Source: a virus. From it: a DNA stretch of 32,548 bases. The notes beneath the pieces are model-generated. The model was given only the letters and a program-made list of their open reading frames with translations, ran no database searches and had not been told where the DNA came from. The translations under genes and the position numbers were made by a program. The DNA is taken from the IMG/VR virus record IMGVR_UViG_3300045999_001001, positions 1 to 32,548 of that record. One strand, 5' to 3'. Every line of letters starts with the position of its first letter. Position 1 is the stretch's first letter. This document shows positions 19,502-28,887 of the stretch, in pieces.

Positions 19502-20908
19502 ATGCAAATACCTATCCTGAACGGTATTTACACCGACAACACACCTGAACTGCGTACGGCGTACCCAGTGAATCTTGTGCCCGTGCCAAAGCAGTCAGGC
19601 ATCAGCAGTGAGTTTTTGCGACCAGGCGATGGCATTGTTTCCAACGGGACAGGTGTTGGCATTGACCGTGGCGGCGTGAACTGGCAGGGCGAACTGTATC
19701 GGGTGATGGGTACGAAGCTGGTGGAGATTAATAGCGCAGGCGCAGTAACCGTGCTGGGCGATGTGGGTGGCCCAACAGATCAACTGGTGACCTTTGATTA
19801 CAGCTTTGACCAACTGGCGATTGCATCAGGTGGGAGACTGTATTACTGGAACGGCACAACGCTGACCCAAGTGACTGACCCTGACTTGGGTGTGGTGCTG
19901 GATGTGGTGTGGGTGGATGGGTACTTCATGACCACAGATGGCGAGTTCTTGGTGGTGACTGAGTTATCAGACCCGACTCAAGTTAATCCTCTCAAATACG
20001 GCAGTTCAGAGGTTGACCCTGACCCAGTGGTAGCGTTGCTGAAGCTGCGAAATGAGGTTTATGCGCTGAACCGCAACACGATTGAGGTATTTGACAACGT
20101 GGGGGGGGACTTATTTCCATTTGCAAGAATTGATGGCGCACAGATACAAAAAGGCGTTGTCGGTACATTTGCTTGCTGTGTGTTTATTGAGCGCATAGCG
20201 TTTTTGGGTAGCGGTAGAAACGAAGCCCCAAGTATTTATGTGGGTGCATCAGCAGTTGCAGAAAAAATCAGCACACAGGAAATTGACACTTTATTGCTTC
20301 AATACACCGAGGCGCAATTGGCTTTGGTCAAACTGGAAGCAAGGAACGACAAAAACCACCAGCATCTTTATGTCCACTTACCAGACCGCACGATTGTTTT
20401 TGATTCACAGGCATCTGCTGCAATGCAAACGCCAGTCTGGTTTACCCTGACAACAGCACTGGTTGGGTTTTCACAATACCGAGCCAGAAACATGGTTTGG
20501 GTGTATGACAAGTGGATGGTGGGCGACCCACAGTCCAGCAATATCGGCTACTTAGTGCAGGACACGGGTTACCACTGGGGCGAGCGGGTGCGCTGGGAGT
20601 TTGGCACATTGATTGTGTACAACGAAGGCAACGGAGCATTGTTTAACGAGTTGGAGCTTGTAAGCCTGACTGGTAGCGTTGCACTTGGTACAAATCCTTT
20701 CATTAGCACCAGTTACTCATTAGATGGCCGTTCGTTCAGCCAAGACAAGTTCATTGCAGTCGGCACGATTGGAAACAGGAAAAAGCGTTTGGCTTGGTTT
20801 CAACAGGGGCACATGAGGAACTGGCGCATCCAGCGTTTCCGTGGAGACAGTGATGCCCATGTGTCTTTTGTGCGCTTAGAGGCACAGATTGAAGCATTGG
20901 CATACTGA
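19502..20908 (+). CDS. Packaged-DNA stabilisation/tail hub protein, P22 gp10-like
   Basis: 468 aa (P22 gp10 is 472). In P22, gp10 builds the hub that holds needle and tailspikes. IPILNGIYTDNTPELRTAYPVN at the N-terminus and long beta-rich blades (VVWVDGYFMTTDGEFLVVTE; RNEVYALNRNTIEVFDNVGG; DRTIVFDSQASAA) match this family. A run of eight G at 20101-20108 lies in the codons for Val-Gly-Gly-Asp and keeps the frame. AAGG precedes the start. Order after gp4-like is that of P22. Confidence 0.92.
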   Translation: MQIPILNGIYTDNTPELRTAYPVNLVPVPKQSGISSEFLRPGDGIVSNGTGVGIDRGGVNWQGELYRVMGTKLVEINSAGAVTVLGDVGGPTDQLVTFDYSFDQLAIASGGRLYYWNGTTLTQVTDPDLGVVLDVVWVDGYFMTTDGEFLVVTELSDPTQVNPLKYGSSEVDPDPVVALLKLRNEVYALNRNTIEVFDNVGGDLFPFARIDGAQIQKGVVGTFACCVFIERIAFLGSGRNEAPSIYVGASAVAEKISTQEIDTLLLQYTEAQLALVKLEARNDKNHQHLYVHLPDRTIVFDSQASAAMQTPVWFTLTTALVGFSQYRARNMVWVYDKWMVGDPQSSNIGYLVQDTGYHWGERVRWEFGTLIVYNEGNGALFNELELVSLTGSVALGTNPFISTSYSLDGRSFSQDKFIAVGTIGNRKKRLAWFQQGHMRNWRIQRFRGDSDAHVSFVRLEAQIEALAY

Positions 20909-22935
20909 TGGCAACCGCACCAGTTTCCCGCAAGCTGAACCTAACCCGTGACCAGCTTGCTACATTCCTGACCGACCAACAGCAAATTAAACAATTTGAA
21001 AATTTGTTTTCTCTTGCGAATCAAATTGAGCCGCCTGCTGACAACTTCAACATTGAAGTTCAGGCTGGCAACAGTCAAGCCGTTGCAAATGAAGCGTTGG
21101 CTCAAATTGTCAGCTTGGCCAAAGATGTGGCTATCAACGCAGGCAACGCAGACCAGAGAGCAATGCAGGCGCTTGACACACTCAGCCGCATTGCCAACTC
21201 TCTAGAAATGCTGGCTACTGCGCCTGTTATTCAGAACAACAACTCGTTGGTGACAGACTATATTGACCTTCCAGAAATTGGCCCACACGTCACACAGCCT
21301 CGGCGCGTGCAGTGGAACCCAGACGATGGAACAATGGATGTTGGACTTTACGGTGGCAGCGTGTTGCAAGTCGGCCAAGAGCTGATGTTCTACGCCAAAA
21401 ACACCAGCGGGTCGCTCATCCCCAATGGCACGCCTGTAATGTTCACTGGAACCGTTGGTGCATCCGGCAAACTGACATTTGGTTTGGCAGTGGCCGACGG
21501 TTCAGTTCCAGCCGATTACATGATGGGCGTGACCACACAGGACATTGCCAAAAATGACTTTGGCTACGTCACCAACTTTGGCCTGGTGCGCGGGTTCAAC
21601 ACCACAGGCGCTCCGTATGGCGAATCTTGGAACGACGGCGACTTGCTTTATTTTGGGGCGGCTGCTCCCGGCACATGGACAAAGGTTCAACCGATTGCAC
21701 CGCGCATCGATGTGCCTGTAGCTGTTGTTGTCAATGCTGGTGCTGGCGGCTCTGGCTCCATCTTCGTTCGTATGACGGTTGCTGAATCTTTGAGCCGTTT
21801 GCAAGACGTTTACATCACCGGACTTCTCAACGGCAACATTCTGGTGTACGACAGCGCAGACCAGCGCTGGGAAAACAGAGCACAGTCCAGCCTTGTCGTA
21901 GGCCGTGCCGACAACTTGTCCGGTGGTTTGGCTGGCTCGGTGCCGTATCAGACAGCGGTCAACACAACCGCCATGCTCGGCATCGGTGCCGCAAATCAAG
22001 TTCTTACGTCATCTGGCACAGCGCCTCAGTGGTCAACTGGTTTAGCTTTGACAAGTGCTTCATCTGTTGTTGTCACAGATAACACAAATCCAGCACTTCG
22101 GATTACGCAGATTGGAACAGGCAATGCGCTGGTTGTTGAGGATGAAGCCAACCCTGACGCAACGCCATTTGTCATTGATGCTGACGGAAAAGTTTTGATC
22201 GGCTATGGCACATCGTTATCTGCAACAACCAACACACCAACATTGCAAAAAATTGGTGCGACTTTGGGTGATGCTTCCATTTTGCAAGCGTTGTTCAATA
22301 ACTCAGCAACCAACGCTGGCGCGTTGTACCAAACTAGAGGGCGTGGAAGCATTGCCTCTCCTTCTGCGGTTCAATCGTCGGATGCTTTGGGTGGTCTTAT
22401 TGCAGAGGGTTATGACTCAAACGTTGTCTTGCGTAGAGCAACCGCAATCCAATCTTTTGTAGATGCCGCACCGGGCTCTGGCTCTATGCCAGGTCGTTTG
22501 GTATTCAGCACAACACCGTCCGGTAGCGCCACTCCTGTTGAGCGTTTGCGCATCGACAGCGCAGGGAAAATACTAGCCGCAGCAGGAACAAATTGGGTTG
22601 GGACTGTATCTCAAAGCGGAACAAGCTCAATCATCGAGAGCGGAAGCAATGCCAACGGCGAGTTTGTAAAGTATGCGGATGGAACGATGATGTGTTCTCT
22701 TTCTGTCAACAACAATCGTTCAACTACTGGTGTAATTACTACTGCGGTCACATTGCCAGCCACCTTTATAAACTCCAGTTGGACAATGGGGAGCACTGCA
22801 AACACCAGTAGACCGGACATTCAATCTTCACTCTCCTATCTTTCCAAAACGACAAGTTCGTTTACAGGATATGACAACAGGACAAACACAACAGCCAACA
22901 CATTCGACATGGTTGTACTTGGCCGATGGTACTGA
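20908..22935 (+). CDS. Large putative tail fibre or tail accessory protein
   Basis: 675 aa. The N-terminal 100 residues are helical (a coiled-coil-like LNLTRDQLATFLTDQQQI region), then beta-rich domains (about 150-300) with GNILVYDSADQRWENRAQ, a segment common in virion proteins, and VLIGYGTSLSATTNT to RLRIDSAGKIL (about 430-560) that reads like a repetitive fibre shaft. The C-terminus (WTMGSTANT to VVLGRWY) may be a receptor-facing tip. It occupies the slot of the P22 tail-needle gene but is far larger, so its role is probably fibre-like; no family proven. Confidence 0.65.
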   Translation: MATAPVSRKLNLTRDQLATFLTDQQQIKQFENLFSLANQIEPPADNFNIEVQAGNSQAVANEALAQIVSLAKDVAINAGNADQRAMQALDTLSRIANSLEMLATAPVIQNNNSLVTDYIDLPEIGPHVTQPRRVQWNPDDGTMDVGLYGGSVLQVGQELMFYAKNTSGSLIPNGTPVMFTGTVGASGKLTFGLAVADGSVPADYMMGVTTQDIAKNDFGYVTNFGLVRGFNTTGAPYGESWNDGDLLYFGAAAPGTWTKVQPIAPRIDVPVAVVVNAGAGGSGSIFVRMTVAESLSRLQDVYITGLLNGNILVYDSADQRWENRAQSSLVVGRADNLSGGLAGSVPYQTAVNTTAMLGIGAANQVLTSSGTAPQWSTGLALTSASSVVVTDNTNPALRITQIGTGNALVVEDEANPDATPFVIDADGKVLIGYGTSLSATTNTPTLQKIGATLGDASILQALFNNSATNAGALYQTRGRGSIASPSAVQSSDALGGLIAEGYDSNVVLRRATAIQSFVDAAPGSGSMPGRLVFSTTPSGSATPVERLRIDSAGKILAAAGTNWVGTVSQSGTSSIIESGSNANGEFVKYADGTMMCSLSVNNNRSTTGVITTAVTLPATFINSSWTMGSTANTSRPDIQSSLSYLSKTTSSFTGYDNRTNTTANTFDMVVLGRWY

Positions 22936-22944
22936 GGAATAAAA

Positions 22945-23250
22945 ATGAAAATTGTTCTTTCACCCATCGCAAGCAGCCGTACCACGAATGTCACAGTGAA
23001 CGGCCTTGTCATAACCATTGATGGTCAACCCATCGACTTGTCCGTTATTCCTGACGGCGGTTATGCAGAGCCTGATGAGGACAGTCCATTTATCGGCAAC
23101 GTGACTCGTGACAAAGTAACCGTGCGCTATCACTATGAATCGCTCAAGGCCAAGCCAAACCAGTCAAGCAATTGGGGTGATTACACTTTTGAGGTTGCCG
23201 ATGGTGTAGTGCCATGCCCAATAGTTTGGAAGGATGCAGACAATGTTTAA
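22945..23250 (+). CDS. Hypothetical tail-region protein
   Basis: 101 aa, beta-rich, opening MKIVLSPIASSRTTNVTVNG, with a Pro/Asp/Glu-rich middle and RDKVTVRYHYESLKAKPNQS near the end. The start has GAGGA at a good distance. The combination with the next gene resembles the small protein pairs placed after fibre genes in other phages (fibre-associated or assembly-chaperone regions). No function assigned. Confidence 0.68.
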   Translation: MKIVLSPIASSRTTNVTVNGLVITIDGQPIDLSVIPDGGYAEPDEDSPFIGNVTRDKVTVRYHYESLKAKPNQSSNWGDYTFEVADGVVPCPIVWKDADNV

Positions 23251-23443
23251 AACCATAAAAACATCGCAAGACCATCTAGTCGAAAAAAACCAGCAAGTCA
23301 AAGACCAGCGTATTGCTGAACTTAAACACTTGTTGGCTGAAAGCGACTACAAGGTTTTGCCTGACTACGACAACCATAACGAGGCCGTCAAAGCACAGCG
23401 TCAATTATGGCGAGATGAAATCCGTGCGTTAAAGTCACTTTGA
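23243..23443 (+). CDS. Phage tail assembly chaperone-like small protein
   Basis: 66 aa. LLAESDYKVLPDYDNHNEAVKAQ then WRDEIRAL fits the short conserved pattern (SDW-x-x-LPD followed by YRQ-x-LRD) of tail assembly chaperone-type proteins, though only the core is present. The start at 23243 is preferred to 23234 because GGAAGG then lies 9 nt upstream. It overlaps the previous gene by 8 bp. A fibre/tail assembly role is by family resemblance only. Confidence 0.7.
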   Translation: MFKTIKTSQDHLVEKNQQVKDQRIAELKHLLAESDYKVLPDYDNHNEAVKAQRQLWRDEIRALKSL

Positions 23444-23480
23444 TGGTGACAGTTGTTAAACCCAATACAGAAAGAACAAA

Positions 23481-23813
23481 ATGACAGTATCTGCAAAACC
23501 ATTAATCGGCTCCAAAGAAATGGAATCTGCACAAACAACGCAGTACACAGCCGTCAACTGTACGGCGATTATTGACAAGTTTACAGCTACCAACACTAGC
23601 GGCAGCAATGCTTTAATCAGTGTTAACTTGGTGAGTGTTGGTGGTAGCGCAGGCCCGGCCAATTTAATCGTGGACAACAGAGCAATTGCACCGGACGAAA
23701 CCTACACCTTTCCCGAGCTGGTTGGCCAAGTGCTGGCTGCTGGTGGGTTTATTTCCACTGCCGGAACAGCCACAGCGCTGACCATCCGCGCATCAGGCCG
23801 CGAAATCACATAA
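23481..23813 (+). CDS. Hypothetical beta-rich virion protein
   Basis: 110 aa, all beta-type (IDKFTATNTSGSNALISVNL; VDNRAIAPDETYTFPELVGQ; GFISTAGTATALTIRASG). This layout resembles small trimer-forming or head-fibre proteins found among phage late genes. Weak SD (AGAAAGAAC). No family named. Confidence 0.65.
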   Translation: MTVSAKPLIGSKEMESAQTTQYTAVNCTAIIDKFTATNTSGSNALISVNLVSVGGSAGPANLIVDNRAIAPDETYTFPELVGQVLAAGGFISTAGTATALTIRASGREIT

Positions 23814-23823
23814 GGAGCACAGC

Positions 23824-24219
23824 ATGGACAAGTTTATGGTTATCCCCAAAGGCTTTATGGGCCTACCCACCGATGATGAGTTTCTGACTACGGCAGAAAA
23901 CAAAAAGAACTACGTCATCGCAGTGCAAGATTGGAACTACGGGCCAGAAATGCCCACCAATGAGCCAGGGGCCAACAAAGAGTTCTACGCAGGTCTGGCC
24001 GAGGCCATGCAGTGCGATGAGAAGGACGCACGGCGCAAGCACTGTTCTAACTGCGAATATTACGACAACAGCCTGATGGCGCAGGTGCGTATTGAGCGCA
24101 TCCCGATGGCTGCATACGACAAGGGCGCAGGGTTCAGGGGTCACTGCGAAAAGCTGAACTTTATCTGCAACGATATGCGGGTTTGTCAGGCTTGGGAAGA
24201 CGAAAAATATGAGGATTGA
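23824..24219 (+). CDS. Cys-rich protein, possible metal-binding
   Basis: 131 aa. HCSNCEYYDNS, then GHCEKLNFICNDMRVCQAWE (C-terminal third) gives Cys74, Cys77, Cys108, Cys114 and Cys120, spaced like a small metal or Fe-S site reminiscent of high-potential iron-sulfur proteins. The N-terminal half (GFMGLPTDDEF; NYVIAVQDWNYGPEMPTNEP) is polar. AAGGAG precedes the ATG. An unusual product among tail genes; role unknown. Confidence 0.68.
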   Translation: MDKFMVIPKGFMGLPTDDEFLTTAENKKNYVIAVQDWNYGPEMPTNEPGANKEFYAGLAEAMQCDEKDARRKHCSNCEYYDNSLMAQVRIERIPMAAYDKGAGFRGHCEKLNFICNDMRVCQAWEDEKYED

Positions 24220-24294
24220 CCTTTTGTCAATTTGTGCGAAAATTCAGTCGCTGAGTTCTGGCATCCAGCGGCCTGCCCTATATAGGAGTTGTGC

Positions 24295-24738
24295 ATGACC
24301 GATGGACTGCGAGAGAACCTGACAAAGGTTTTTATGCTTCCCCAACCAGCCGTTGAGTGGCTGGTAATGGTCTATGACGCAATCCAAGTCTTTGATGACG
24401 TAGCAGATGGCGACCCAGTAGCACGAGAAGACCTGAATGCGGCCATTTGGAACACGCTGGTGGGTATGCACCAGAACGCATTTTTTATCGGCAACAGCAC
24501 CCATTTAACGCCCTTGCTGGCGACAATGATTCTCAAGTGGCAAGCCTCAGACACGGCAGAGCGCAATAAACGAGCTGATGCTAAGTCGTTCATGTGGCGA
24601 GCTGGGTATTACGATTTGATTTTGATGGCGGTCTCGCTGGTGCATGGGGCTGGTTTTGCTACCAAGCACGGTCATCATGTGATGGCTTTGTATGGCGAAA
24701 CGCTAGAAGATTATTTAAAGGAGTTCGGCGATGCCTGA
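24295..24738 (+). CDS. Hypothetical helical protein preceding ejection genes
   Basis: 147 aa, helical (VFMLPQPAVEWLVMVYDAIQ; DVADGDPVAREDLNAAIWNT; WRAGYYDLILMAVSLVHGAG). The start at 24295 has AGGAG 8 nt upstream. It occupies the place of P22 gp14 before gp7, but I see no sequence signature of gp14, so the equivalence is positional. Its stop overlaps the next gene. Confidence 0.7.
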   Translation: MTDGLRENLTKVFMLPQPAVEWLVMVYDAIQVFDDVADGDPVAREDLNAAIWNTLVGMHQNAFFIGNSTHLTPLLATMILKWQASDTAERNKRADAKSFMWRAGYYDLILMAVSLVHGAGFATKHGHHVMALYGETLEDYLKEFGDA

Positions 24739-25408
24739 TCCAATTACAGGTCTATCCATTGGGGCATCCCTGCTTGGTAGTTCAATGCAGGCAGATGCCG
24801 CAAGTTCTGCGGCATCTGCACAAGTTGAATCAGCAAGAATGGGTATCGAGGAACAGCGCAGGCAATTTGATGCGTTACAAGCCTTGTTAAAGCCTTATAC
24901 AGAAGTTGGTGTTCCTGCCATTGAGGCACAACAAGCGTTTCTTGGGATGAAAGGGCCAGAAGCAGAGCAAGCTGCCATTGAACGCATTCGTGGCGGTGAG
25001 ACTTTTAAAACACTTGCACAACAGGGTGAGGAAGCATTATTGCAAAGGGCATCGGCCACTGGTGGGCTACGCGGCGGCAATATTCAAGGGGCATTGGCTC
25101 AATTCAGGCCAGAACTTTTGTCCAGCTTAATTGATCAACAATATGGGCGTTTGGGTGGTTTGGCAAAAATTGGTCAATCATCAGCCGCAGGTGTTGGTGC
25201 TAGCGGGATGGAAACAGGGACAAATATTGCAAATTTGCTTGCACAGCAAGGTGCGGCACGAGCTGGCGGTATTCGTGGCGAAGCCACTGCTTATGGCAAA
25301 TTATTGAATGCACCTTTTCAATTAGCTGGGTTTCAGTCAGGCGGCGGTTTAAGTGGCCCAATGAATTTTGATCCGTTCAATCAAATTGGCGGGGGGATGT
25401 TTTTCTAA
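24731..25408 (+). CDS. DNA ejection protein, P22 gp7-like
   Basis: 225 aa (P22 gp7 is 229). Released into the host with the DNA to form the channel across the envelope. Pattern: a Gly/Ala-rich N-terminus (GLSIGASLLGSSMQADAASS), EEQRRQFDALQALLKPYTEVG, GEEALLQRASATGGLRGGNI and RPELLSSLIDQQYGRLGGLA (about 118-147), a signature of gp7-type and related internal virion proteins. A strong AAGGAG is present. First of three ejection genes. Confidence 0.9.
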   Translation: MPDPITGLSIGASLLGSSMQADAASSAASAQVESARMGIEEQRRQFDALQALLKPYTEVGVPAIEAQQAFLGMKGPEAEQAAIERIRGGETFKTLAQQGEEALLQRASATGGLRGGNIQGALAQFRPELLSSLIDQQYGRLGGLAKIGQSSAAGVGASGMETGTNIANLLAQQGAARAGGIRGEATAYGKLLNAPFQLAGFQSGGGLSGPMNFDPFNQIGGGMFF

Positions 25409-26961
25409 TGGCAACAATTAGCGCAAACCTACCACAACCGATAGATTATTCTATTGACGTAAAAATGCCTTTTGAGGCCTCTTTGGAAGGCTTTAAATTA
25501 GGCTCGGATGTAGCAACAATTCAAGCTGCACAGCAGAAGCGTTTACTTGAACAGCAAGCAATGCAACAAACACAAGCACGGCAAGCTGAACTAGGTACAA
25601 GACTCAAAAGTTTTTATAACAAAAAACCAGAGGAAAGAAACTTTGAGGAAATTGAGCAGTTATTTGCATTTGCAGGAAACAAAGACCAGCTAGATGCTTT
25701 GAAGTTAATGGCTGAAGGTACGGATAAAAGACGGCTTGATGCTGATAAGCGTTTTTATGCTCAAGTCATGCTTGGGTTGGAATCAGAGCCAACTGTTGCA
25801 TTCAAGTTGTTAGATGACAAGATTTTGGCAGAAAAAGACCCAGCACAAAAAGCCGCATTAGAAACAATTAAAAGAACCGCTCAAACTGTCAACCCAGCCG
25901 CCGCAGTAAATTTGATTGAACCATATACAGCCTCAATATTCGGAAAAGACTGGTATGCAGGCTTAAAAGAGGCTCGTGTTGAAAGACGAGCACAAGACCT
26001 TGCGCCATCTGCACTACAAAAATCGATTGCTGATGCTGATGAAGCCGTGGCTAAAGCTGAAACTGCACAAGCCACAGCCAAAAACGCAGATGAAAAAGCT
26101 GCCGCTGATGCTGCAAAAGCAAAAGCTGATGCAGACAAAGCTAAAGTGGAAGCGAAGTTTGCAGAACGGCAACAACTTGCCACACTTGAGAAAAGTAACT
26201 GGGATGTCAAAAATCTGAAAAGCCAGATAAGTGACAGATCACAACAACTTAATTTAAGAAGCCAAGAAGTTGCCGCAACTGTTGCTGAAAAATTGGCATC
26301 TGCTGGCGCAAAATTAAATGAAGTCCCTGCGGATACAAAAAAACTTATAAATGAATCTGCTGTTGCAGCGGCGACATCTAAACAATCTGCAGGTCAATTT
26401 AATGACTTGGCAAAACGCCTTGAAGCAGAGGGCGGTGGTTATGGTGTTTTTTCAAGCGCATCAGATTACTTGAAAAAAGGTGTAGGTTTCCAAGGCGGCA
26501 TGACTCAATTGCGCCAAGAATACATACGACTGAGAAATACGGCGGCCATAAAATCATTACCACCAGGCCCAGCAACAGACAGAGACATTGCATTGGCGTT
26601 GCGTGGTTTTCCAGGCGATAACGCATCAGCATCAGACTTGGCGAGTTTTTTGCGTGGCATGGCAAAGTTACAAGACATTGATGCTTCAATCAATAATGCC
26701 AAAACAGATTGGTTGACCAACAATAATGGGTCTTTGGCTAGAGCAAAAAATACTTTTATTGCAGGTGATTACGCTGCAAAAGCAGGTGAAAATTTCAATG
26801 ATTTTTCAACACGAATCATTGATGATGTGACAAAGAAATACGACCCAAGGGCGCAATCGTCAATAGTAGATCAGATACCCACTGATAGAAACCCAAGGCC
26901 AATGGCGACACAAAATAACGTGCGGTTAGCGGCAGATGCAATTTTGCGTGGAGGCCAATAA
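25408..26961 (+). CDS. Internal virion/ejection protein, P22 gp20-position
   Basis: 517 aa (P22 gp20 is 471). N-terminal helices, then a long Ala/Lys/Glu coiled coil at about residues 205-260 (ADEAVAKAETAQATAKNADE) and a C-terminal half with SLPPGPATDRDIALALRGFP, a motif shared by ejection proteins. It is linked to the previous gene by TAATG. Its base composition is more A/T-rich than the capsid genes. Function as an ejected periplasm-spanning component is inferred from order and domain style. Confidence 0.82.
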   Translation: MATISANLPQPIDYSIDVKMPFEASLEGFKLGSDVATIQAAQQKRLLEQQAMQQTQARQAELGTRLKSFYNKKPEERNFEEIEQLFAFAGNKDQLDALKLMAEGTDKRRLDADKRFYAQVMLGLESEPTVAFKLLDDKILAEKDPAQKAALETIKRTAQTVNPAAAVNLIEPYTASIFGKDWYAGLKEARVERRAQDLAPSALQKSIADADEAVAKAETAQATAKNADEKAAADAAKAKADADKAKVEAKFAERQQLATLEKSNWDVKNLKSQISDRSQQLNLRSQEVAATVAEKLASAGAKLNEVPADTKKLINESAVAAATSKQSAGQFNDLAKRLEAEGGGYGVFSSASDYLKKGVGFQGGMTQLRQEYIRLRNTAAIKSLPPGPATDRDIALALRGFPGDNASASDLASFLRGMAKLQDIDASINNAKTDWLTNNNGSLARAKNTFIAGDYAAKAGENFNDFSTRIIDDVTKKYDPRAQSSIVDQIPTDRNPRPMATQNNVRLAADAILRGGQ

Positions 26962-28887
26962 ATGGCAACCGCAGACGAATACGCAGCTTGGATTGTAAAA
27001 AACTCGGCCAAACGGGGTACGCCTGAATTTGATACGGTGGCACAAGCCTATGAAATTGCGAAAGCTGAAGAAACCACCGCTAGGACACAGCAACAACTTG
27101 CTCCTGCACCTCAACCCCCAAGTGCGCTAGATCAACTTATCGGGGCTGGTGAAACTGCTCTAACGCTAGGCACTGCCTTAACAGGCGGGACATTAGGGAC
27201 AATTGTTGGTACTGGTAAAGGTTTGGCGCAACAAATTTTATCTGGTGAATTTGGTACGCCTGAGGCTGTGCGTGAGATTGAAAAAGCTGCTGTAGAAGGC
27301 GCTCAGGCATTGACTTATCAACCAAGAGGTCAAGCTGGCCAAGAAATGGTGCAGGCAACAGGTCAATTTTTAGGTGAAGTTTTGCCGCCTGTTTTGCCAG
27401 TTATTGCATCACCTACTGCGACCGTGCAAGCAATTAGAAGTGCAACCCCAATTATGCAGGCCACAGCCCAGCGTGGTACAGCGGCAGCACGTCAAGCGGC
27501 ACAAGCGACTGGAGAGGCCATTGCAAAACCTGTACAAGCGGCTACAACAGTCGTTCGTGAGGCTTTGGGTATGGAGACCCCTGCTACCACAACAACGACT
27601 GGTGGGCGTGCTTCTGTTGGTGCGGCAGCAACACCAGCAGACCTACAAAGAGTAACGACTGCCGAACAATTGGGTTTTGTCGGTCCTGCTGGCTTAACTG
27701 CTGGACAGAGGACTAGGAATTTTGCAGACCTTCAGTTTGAAAAAGAGACTGCCAAATTAGGTGAAGTAGGCGCACCTCTGCGGGAACGGGTAAGTAATCA
27801 AACGGCAAATTTAATTCAGCAATTTGATGCAATGGTTGATCGTACTGAACCGATGCTAGTAGATGCAAGAGACATTGGCAAAGCCGTAGATAAAGCCGTG
27901 GTCAATAAAGCTGAAGTTTCACGCAGAAAAGTTCGTAATGCTTATACAAAAGCCGAAGAAGATGGTTCTATGCTTGAGCCTGTCACCTTAAATGAGTTGG
28001 CAACCACTGCGGTAGACGTACAGCGTTTTGAAGGCGTTGCACCAAATGTGGCCCCAATCCGTAAAGAAGCTATTCGACTTGGCATCTTGACAGAGGATGC
28101 CGATGGCAACCTAATTGCACAAGCAAAACCTATTGCTGACACCGAATTATTAAGACAATTTACCAACGAAGTTACTGACTGGACTGACAAGAGACAGTCT
28201 TTGATGGCAAGAAAAATTAATTCAGCAATTGATACTGGCACTGAAGGTAAAGGTGGCGAATCTTACAAAGCAGCCCGTAAACTTCGTCAGGATTTTGCCA
28301 ATGAGTTTGAAAACGTAGGATTGACAGCAAAACTTTTGTCAACCAAGCGTGGCACAGATGAGCGCACCATCGCTTTTGATGACATTTTTGACAAGATCAT
28401 AATTAACGCACCACTTGAAGAGATGAACAAAGTCAGAAAAACTTTGCTCACAGCAGGACCAGAAGGTAAGCAGGCTTGGAATGAATTGAAGTCCAACACA
28501 ATTCGTTACATTATCAATAAATCCTTGTCAACAGCCCAAAGGGATGAGCGTGGTCAGCCACTGGTTTCTCCTGACAAACTTAATAGCGTCATTAGGTCTT
28601 TGGACAGGGAAGGCAAGCTAGAAGGTTTGTATGGTAAAAAACAGGCACAGCAAATTCGAGACCTTGGCGAAATTGCAATTGATATTTACACAGCACCACC
28701 AGGCGCAATAAATTTTTCAAACACAGCATCAGCTTTGCAAGTTGCTTTAGACTCGGTTATGACCTTTGGGTTGACTGGGATACCAGCCCCTGCAGTCACG
28801 GCTTTGAGAGAAGCATCTAAATACCTTAAAAATCGTGAAGTCAGAAACAGGGTTCGACAGTCTTTGCAACCTTTGGGAGAACAATAA
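26962..28887 (+). CDS. DNA ejection protein, P22 gp16-position
   Basis: 641 aa (P22 gp16 is 609). The N-terminus (YAAWIVKNSAKRGTPEFDTVAQAYEIAK) is a short repeat-like start seen in phage internal virion proteins. Residues about 58-90 form a Gly-rich hydrophobic segment (GTALTGGTLGTIVGTG) that could insert in the membrane. The rest is helical and charged. GGAGG precedes the ATG. It is the largest of the ejection set and directly precedes the tailspike, as in P22-like order. Confidence 0.85.
   Translation: MATADEYAAWIVKNSAKRGTPEFDTVAQAYEIAKAEETTARTQQQLAPAPQPPSALDQLIGAGETALTLGTALTGGTLGTIVGTGKGLAQQILSGEFGTPEAVREIEKAAVEGAQALTYQPRGQAGQEMVQATGQFLGEVLPPVLPVIASPTATVQAIRSATPIMQATAQRGTAAARQAAQATGEAIAKPVQAATTVVREALGMETPATTTTTGGRASVGAAATPADLQRVTTAEQLGFVGPAGLTAGQRTRNFADLQFEKETAKLGEVGAPLRERVSNQTANLIQQFDAMVDRTEPMLVDARDIGKAVDKAVVNKAEVSRRKVRNAYTKAEEDGSMLEPVTLNELATTAVDVQRFEGVAPNVAPIRKEAIRLGILTEDADGNLIAQAKPIADTELLRQFTNEVTDWTDKRQSLMARKINSAIDTGTEGKGGESYKAARKLRQDFANEFENVGLTAKLLSTKRGTDERTIAFDDIFDKIIINAPLEEMNKVRKTLLTAGPEGKQAWNELKSNTIRYIINKSLSTAQRDERGQPLVSPDKLNSVIRSLDREGKLEGLYGKKQAQQIRDLGEIAIDIYTAPPGAINFSNTASALQVALDSVMTFGLTGIPAPAVTALREASKYLKNREVRNRVRQSLQPLGEQ

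Noticed and set aside
24216-24244. Promoter TTGACC with AAAATT before the gene at 24295
   Set aside because: The -35-like hexamer is good but the -10 is poor and late genes here look co-transcribed; not strong enough to list.
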